DNA from: Actinomadura sp. HBU206391
GTDB taxonomy: Bacteria; Actinomycetota; Actinomycetes; Streptosporangiales; Streptosporangiaceae
Assembly: GCF_014323665.1 (NCBI RefSeq)
Contig: NZ_JABVEB010000014.1
Location: 1 to 64,000, forward strand
Direction of reading: 5' to 3'
DNA: 64,000 nucleotides
Made by a program: the position numbers and the translations under genes. Positions within the stretch are counted from its first letter, which is position 1, and each line of letters opens with the position of its first letter. Positions 61,048-64,000 of this stretch are shown here, piece by piece. The notes under the pieces were generated by a model. The model saw nothing but the letters and a program-made list of their open reading frames with translations, searched no databases and was not told the DNA's origin.

Positions 61048-62466
61048 ATGCAGACCCGAAAAGACCTGCTGCAGGCCCACCGGCTGATGACCCAGCGGGC
61101 CTCGCAGGCCCTGATGCTCGGCGAACCGGACCACCCGGAGCAGCCGCTGCGCCGGCTGAGCATCGCGACCTTCGCCGGCGTGATGGTCGCCGTGCTGATC
61201 GCCGCGGTCTTCGGCATCATCGGCATCGTGCGGCCCGGCGGCGCCACGGGCCTGCAGAAGGCCGGCATGCTCATCGTCGAGAAGGAGACCGGCGCCCGGT
61301 ACATCTGGTGCGAGAACGGAAAACTCTGCCCGGTGGCCAACTATGTGTCCGCGCGGCTGCTGGCCGGAGCCGACGCCAAGAGCCGGCGGACCGTGTCGCG
61401 GAACTCGCTGAGCGAGTTCGAGCGAGGACCGCTGATCGGGATATCCGGGGCTCCTGACACGCTGCCCGATGCCAAGAAACTCGTGAAGAGCCCGTGGTCG
61501 GTGTGCGTACGTACCGTGGAGATGGGCGTGTCCGGGCGCACTTCGGCGGTGACGCTGATCGCCGGGCGCTCGGTCGGCGGTCGGCCGCTCGGCGATGACC
61601 AGGCCGTTGTCGTCGTGGCCGACGATCAGGCCTGGCTCCTGTGGCGGAACAAGCGGTTCCGGGTGCCTTCGTACGCCGTCGCTTCCATGACGCAGAACAG
61701 GCCCGAGGTCGCCGCCAAGTGGCTCAACGCGCTGCCCGAGGGGCCGCCCTACGCGGCGCCGGACGTTCCCGGGCGCGGAAAGTCGGTGACGGGCCCGAAC
61801 GGCCCGGCCAAGGTCGGCCAGATCTTCACCGTCGACGAGGCGGCCGGCGGCGCGGTGTACGTCCTGCTCGAGGACGGACTGGCCCGGATCAGCGAACTGC
61901 AGATGCAGCTGTTGCGCGCGGATCCGCAGTCGACGAAGGCCTACGGTGACCAGCCCGTCGCCACGATCCTCACCGACTCGGCCAAGGCGAACGCCCACCA
62001 GTCGAGCCGGAACCTCGCGAACGGCGAACTGCCGCAGCGGGCCCCGGCGATCGTCCAGTACACCGACACGAGCGCGTTGTGCGCGGCCTACGAGGACGCG
62101 ACCGGCAACACCGGGGGGCGGTTGACGATCGGGGGGACGCTGCCCTCGCCACCGCAGAGCGTGGCCGCAAACTCGGGCGGCGCGGACCAGTTCGTCTTCC
62201 CGCCCGGCGGCGCCGCCGTTGCCGGGCTGGTGCCCAGCGAGGGAAAGGCGGCGGCGGTCAGCACGTATTACCTGGTCACCGAGGGGCGCAGGTTCGCGTT
62301 CAGGTCAGCGGAGGAGGCAGGCAAGCTCGGCTACGACGTTCCGGGGAATGCAGCGAAAGTGCCGGCGGACGTCCTGGAGCTCATCCCGATCGGCCCCACC
62401 CTCGATGCCCAAGCCGCCGCTCAGCAGGTCCAAACAAATGTTCCCGCGACCGGGAACGGCGGTTGA
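61048..62466 (+). CDS. eccB: Type VII secretion protein EccB
   Basis: 472 residues. A short cytoplasmic start (MQTRKDLLQAHRLMTQRASQ), one membrane helix (FAGVMVAVLIAAVFGIIGIV), then a large extracytoplasmic domain with a disulfide-capable Cys pair (IWCENGKLCPV) and the R-repeat type fold of EccB. It follows eccD by 10 bp and precedes the WXG100 genes. Confidence 0.93.
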   Translation: MQTRKDLLQAHRLMTQRASQALMLGEPDHPEQPLRRLSIATFAGVMVAVLIAAVFGIIGIVRPGGATGLQKAGMLIVEKETGARYIWCENGKLCPVANYVSARLLAGADAKSRRTVSRNSLSEFERGPLIGISGAPDTLPDAKKLVKSPWSVCVRTVEMGVSGRTSAVTLIAGRSVGGRPLGDDQAVVVVADDQAWLLWRNKRFRVPSYAVASMTQNRPEVAAKWLNALPEGPPYAAPDVPGRGKSVTGPNGPAKVGQIFTVDEAAGGAVYVLLEDGLARISELQMQLLRADPQSTKAYGDQPVATILTDSAKANAHQSSRNLANGELPQRAPAIVQYTDTSALCAAYEDATGNTGGRLTIGGTLPSPPQSVAANSGGADQFVFPPGGAAVAGLVPSEGKAAAVSTYYLVTEGRRFAFRSAEEAGKLGYDVPGNAAKVPADVLELIPIGPTLDAQAAAQQVQTNVPATGNGG

Positions 62467-62534
62467 CTGGTAAACGTCAGACTTATGTCAATATAGGCGA
62501 ACGAGGATGGACAACCTCCTATTGGACTCGTAGA

Positions 62535-62566
62535 GTAAAGAGATCTTTGCGTAAAGCGATCTTGCC
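62535..62566. repeat. 16-bp direct repeats in the AT-richer spacer before the WXG100 genes
   Basis: GTAAAGAGATCTTTGC (62535-62550) and GTAAAGCGATCTTGCC (62551-62566) stand in tandem. The surrounding 232-bp spacer (62467-62698) is clearly lower in GC than its neighbours and probably holds the promoter of the two small secreted proteins; no gene is supported in it. Confidence 0.55.
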
Positions 62567-62698
62567 CGTGCCTAAGGGTTTAATGGGGACGCACGGTGAG
62601 GTGGTGGTCGCGGAGCGGGGGCTCACGGCGGCGGACCCGCGCCTTTCCCCTGATCAGGCCTCGGGTCGTGTCAGTCAGTAGTCACTGGGAGGTGACGG

Positions 62699-63019
62699 AT
62701 GTCAGGACAGTCCGCTGTCGATAGGCAAGCAATGGCCAAGGCCGCTCAGGACATCGATGCGTCCGCAGGTGTGATCAAGGGCTTGCAGATCCAGCTCGAA
62801 GACCACAAGAACGAGATGCGGCGCGGCTGGGAGGGTCGGGCCTCCATGGCGTTCGAGAACGTGTTCCGCCGGTTCGACGAGGACTTCAAGGTCGTCCTCC
62901 GGCAGCTTGAGGAGATGCACCAGAAGCTCGTCGACACCAAGATCACGTACGAGGCCAAGGAGCAGATGGCCGACGAGGCCGTCAACAAGGTCCAGGCCCT
63001 GCTCAACGGCACCACCTGA
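62699..63019 (+). CDS. WXG100-family protein (Esx-like)
   Basis: 106 residues, two helices joined by a WEG turn (EMRRGWEGRASMAF), as in ESAT-6/CFP-10. It ends with a T7SS secretion signal of form YxxxE (TYEAKEQMADEAV). It is probably secreted as a heterodimer with the next gene's product. Starts near GGAGGTGACGG. Confidence 0.93.
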   Translation: MSGQSAVDRQAMAKAAQDIDASAGVIKGLQIQLEDHKNEMRRGWEGRASMAFENVFRRFDEDFKVVLRQLEEMHQKLVDTKITYEAKEQMADEAVNKVQALLNGTT

Positions 63020-63062
63020 GCCGCCCACCCCTGACGACGCCGCGACGACGGAGGAATAGACG

Positions 63063-63362
63063 ATGAGTGGTGACGACTACACCAGGGCGAACTTCGGCGC
63101 ACTGACGGCGGGCGAGGCGAACTTCTCCCTGGCCGCCCGTGCGCTGCGCGACGAGCTGAATGATCTCGAGGCGAAGCTCAACGGCAGCCTCGCCCAGTGG
63201 GAGGGCGACGCGCGGACCTTCTACACGCAGGCCAAGGCCAAGTGGGACCAGGCCGCCGCCGATATGCAGAACGTCGTGCAGCAGCTCGGTGTCGCGATCG
63301 GCGACTCGCACTCCAACTACCAGGCGGCCGAGAAGGCCAACACCGGCCTTTGGGGCGGCTGA
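63063..63362 (+). CDS. WXG100-family protein (Esx-like), partner
   Basis: 99 residues with the WEG turn (GSLAQWEGDARTFY) and a YxxxE signal near the end (NYQAAEKANTGLWGG). It is the likely partner of the preceding protein. A GGAGGA site precedes the ATG. A hairpin follows. Confidence 0.93.
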   Translation: MSGDDYTRANFGALTAGEANFSLAARALRDELNDLEAKLNGSLAQWEGDARTFYTQAKAKWDQAAADMQNVVQQLGVAIGDSHSNYQAAEKANTGLWGG

Positions 63363-63382
63363 CGTCAGCATGATCAGGGTCA

Positions 63383-63418
63383 CCGGGCCAGCGGAGCGAT
63401 GGGCCCGCCGGCCCGGTT
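63383..63418 (+). terminator. hairpin after the WXG100 pair
   Basis: ACCGGGCC (63383-63390) pairs with GGCCCGGT (63411-63418), followed by a short T run. It could lower downstream expression relative to the abundant secreted pair. Confidence 0.6.
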
Positions 63419-63508
63419 TCTCGTTTCAGGTAGGGGAGCCGCAGGCACCGGCGACACCATCCAGCCAGATAACCAGGAGACGGCGGTAGCCGACGGGAGG
63501 CATCAGTC

Positions 63509-63940
63509 ATGGCGCCGGTCAATGACAGTGGGGGCGGGAACGGATACCCGGAGGACCTGCCCTCGCCGGGCAAGGGAATTCTGGTCCACCACGACGTGCT
63601 CAAGAACGTGCACAAGTTGTTGCACGACGATTTGACCGAACTCAAATCGCGGGGCAGGGGGACCTTGAACGATCTGCAGGCTGACGAAAAGGGCCGGATC
63701 AGTAGGGCCGAGCTGGGCAATTATCCGGCAACGCAGGGTCTCGCAATGACGACCAAGAACGCCTACGACCAGATCGGGAATGTCTACAGTCAGTTCCTCA
63801 CCGCCTATGAAAGCCTGATCGACTCCATCAAGCAGGCGGCCGACACGCACAGGGAGACGGAGCAGACCAACGCCGCGGGCTTCGACCGCATGCACACCGG
63901 CGGGTCGCCGACGAACTCGGGCTCACAGTTCTACGCCTGA
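63509..63940 (+). CDS. Small helical protein of the type VII secretion locus
   Basis: 143 residues; ATG after GGGAGGCATCAG. A Gly-rich start is followed by a helix-rich region (VHHDVLKNVHKLLHDDLTEL; NAYDQIGNVYSQFLTAYESL). A Gly/Ser end follows. No WXG motif is visible. It resembles ESX-associated EspC-like partners in position and helicity, so it may be a substrate or chaperone. I do not recognise the family. Confidence 0.65.
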   Translation: MAPVNDSGGGNGYPEDLPSPGKGILVHHDVLKNVHKLLHDDLTELKSRGRGTLNDLQADEKGRISRAELGNYPATQGLAMTTKNAYDQIGNVYSQFLTAYESLIDSIKQAADTHRETEQTNAAGFDRMHTGGSPTNSGSQFYA

Positions 63941-63972
63941 CGGCTCGGGCAGGGGAGAGGGACGGGAAGACG

Positions 63973-64000
63973 ATGTCCGGACAGAACCATGACATCAGGT
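63973..64000 (+). CDS. next gene of the T7SS locus (cut by window edge)
   Basis: An ATG (63973) opens a frame reading MSGQNHDIR to the edge, with GGGAAG upstream. Too little remains to name it. Confidence 0.35.

Overview
This is a GC-rich actinomycete chromosome segment. The GTG/TTG starts, a mycothiol synthase, an actinobacterial-type GlnR, DivIVA-family proteins and a type VII secretion (ESX) cluster point to an actinobacterium. My best guess is Streptosporangiales/Thermomonosporaceae, but nothing in the window proves the family. No rRNA, tRNA, transposase or CRISPR array was seen.

Left part (1-24 kb). The region opens with a cut-off PucR-type regulator. Next is a reverse-strand lipoprotein/adaptor/ABC export operon whose first gene looks like a GntR start fused to a lipoprotein, behind a 16-bp palindrome. 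Then come an unknown lipoprotein, an ECF sigma factor with a membrane partner, a secreted zinc peptidoglycan amidase, a TetR/MMPL pair, an SDR, a degenerate PP2C-like protein, a DUF2786 protein and a NarL-type two-component system. A tight operon of nucleotidyltransferase, BON protein and metallophosphoesterase follows, then a beta-oxidation-like SDR/enoyl-CoA hydratase pair.

Middle (24-41 kb). Five tandem hairpin units fill 24.30-24.74 kb. They precede an MprAB/PepD-like stress locus, where the same 11-bp-phased TTCAG/CTCAG repeats stand before both the response regulator and the HtrA-like protease. Next come an MpaB-type oxygenase, a zinc/cation exporter, ArfB, a peptide deformylase, a DivIVA coiled-coil protein, a gamma carbonic anhydrase and a 1450-residue EccA-like protein with a ruined Walker B motif. 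Small genes, a copper chaperone and the DUF47-Pit phosphate pair close this part.

Phosphate/nitrogen/sulfur block (41-52.5 kb). pstSCAB on the reverse strand lies behind a PHO box. Two identical 34-residue mini-ORFs are inserted between pstC and pstA through an exact 104-bp duplication, and every junction is a TGATG overlap. mshD, glnR, a MoaD-like gene, lmeA, a SigL/RslA-like pair, a thioredoxin-like gene and a DUF4395-rhodanese-DUF1416 operon follow. Much of this order recalls the Rv0814c-Rv0821c region of Mycobacterium tuberculosis. The last operon is preceded by an apparently leaderless Cys-containing leader peptide.

Right end (52.5-64 kb). This is a type VII secretion locus: EspI-like P-loop protein, mycosin, EccC (reverse), EccD, EccB, two WXG100 proteins and a small helical protein. 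EccE and a canonical EccA are not in view; the locus continues past the right edge.
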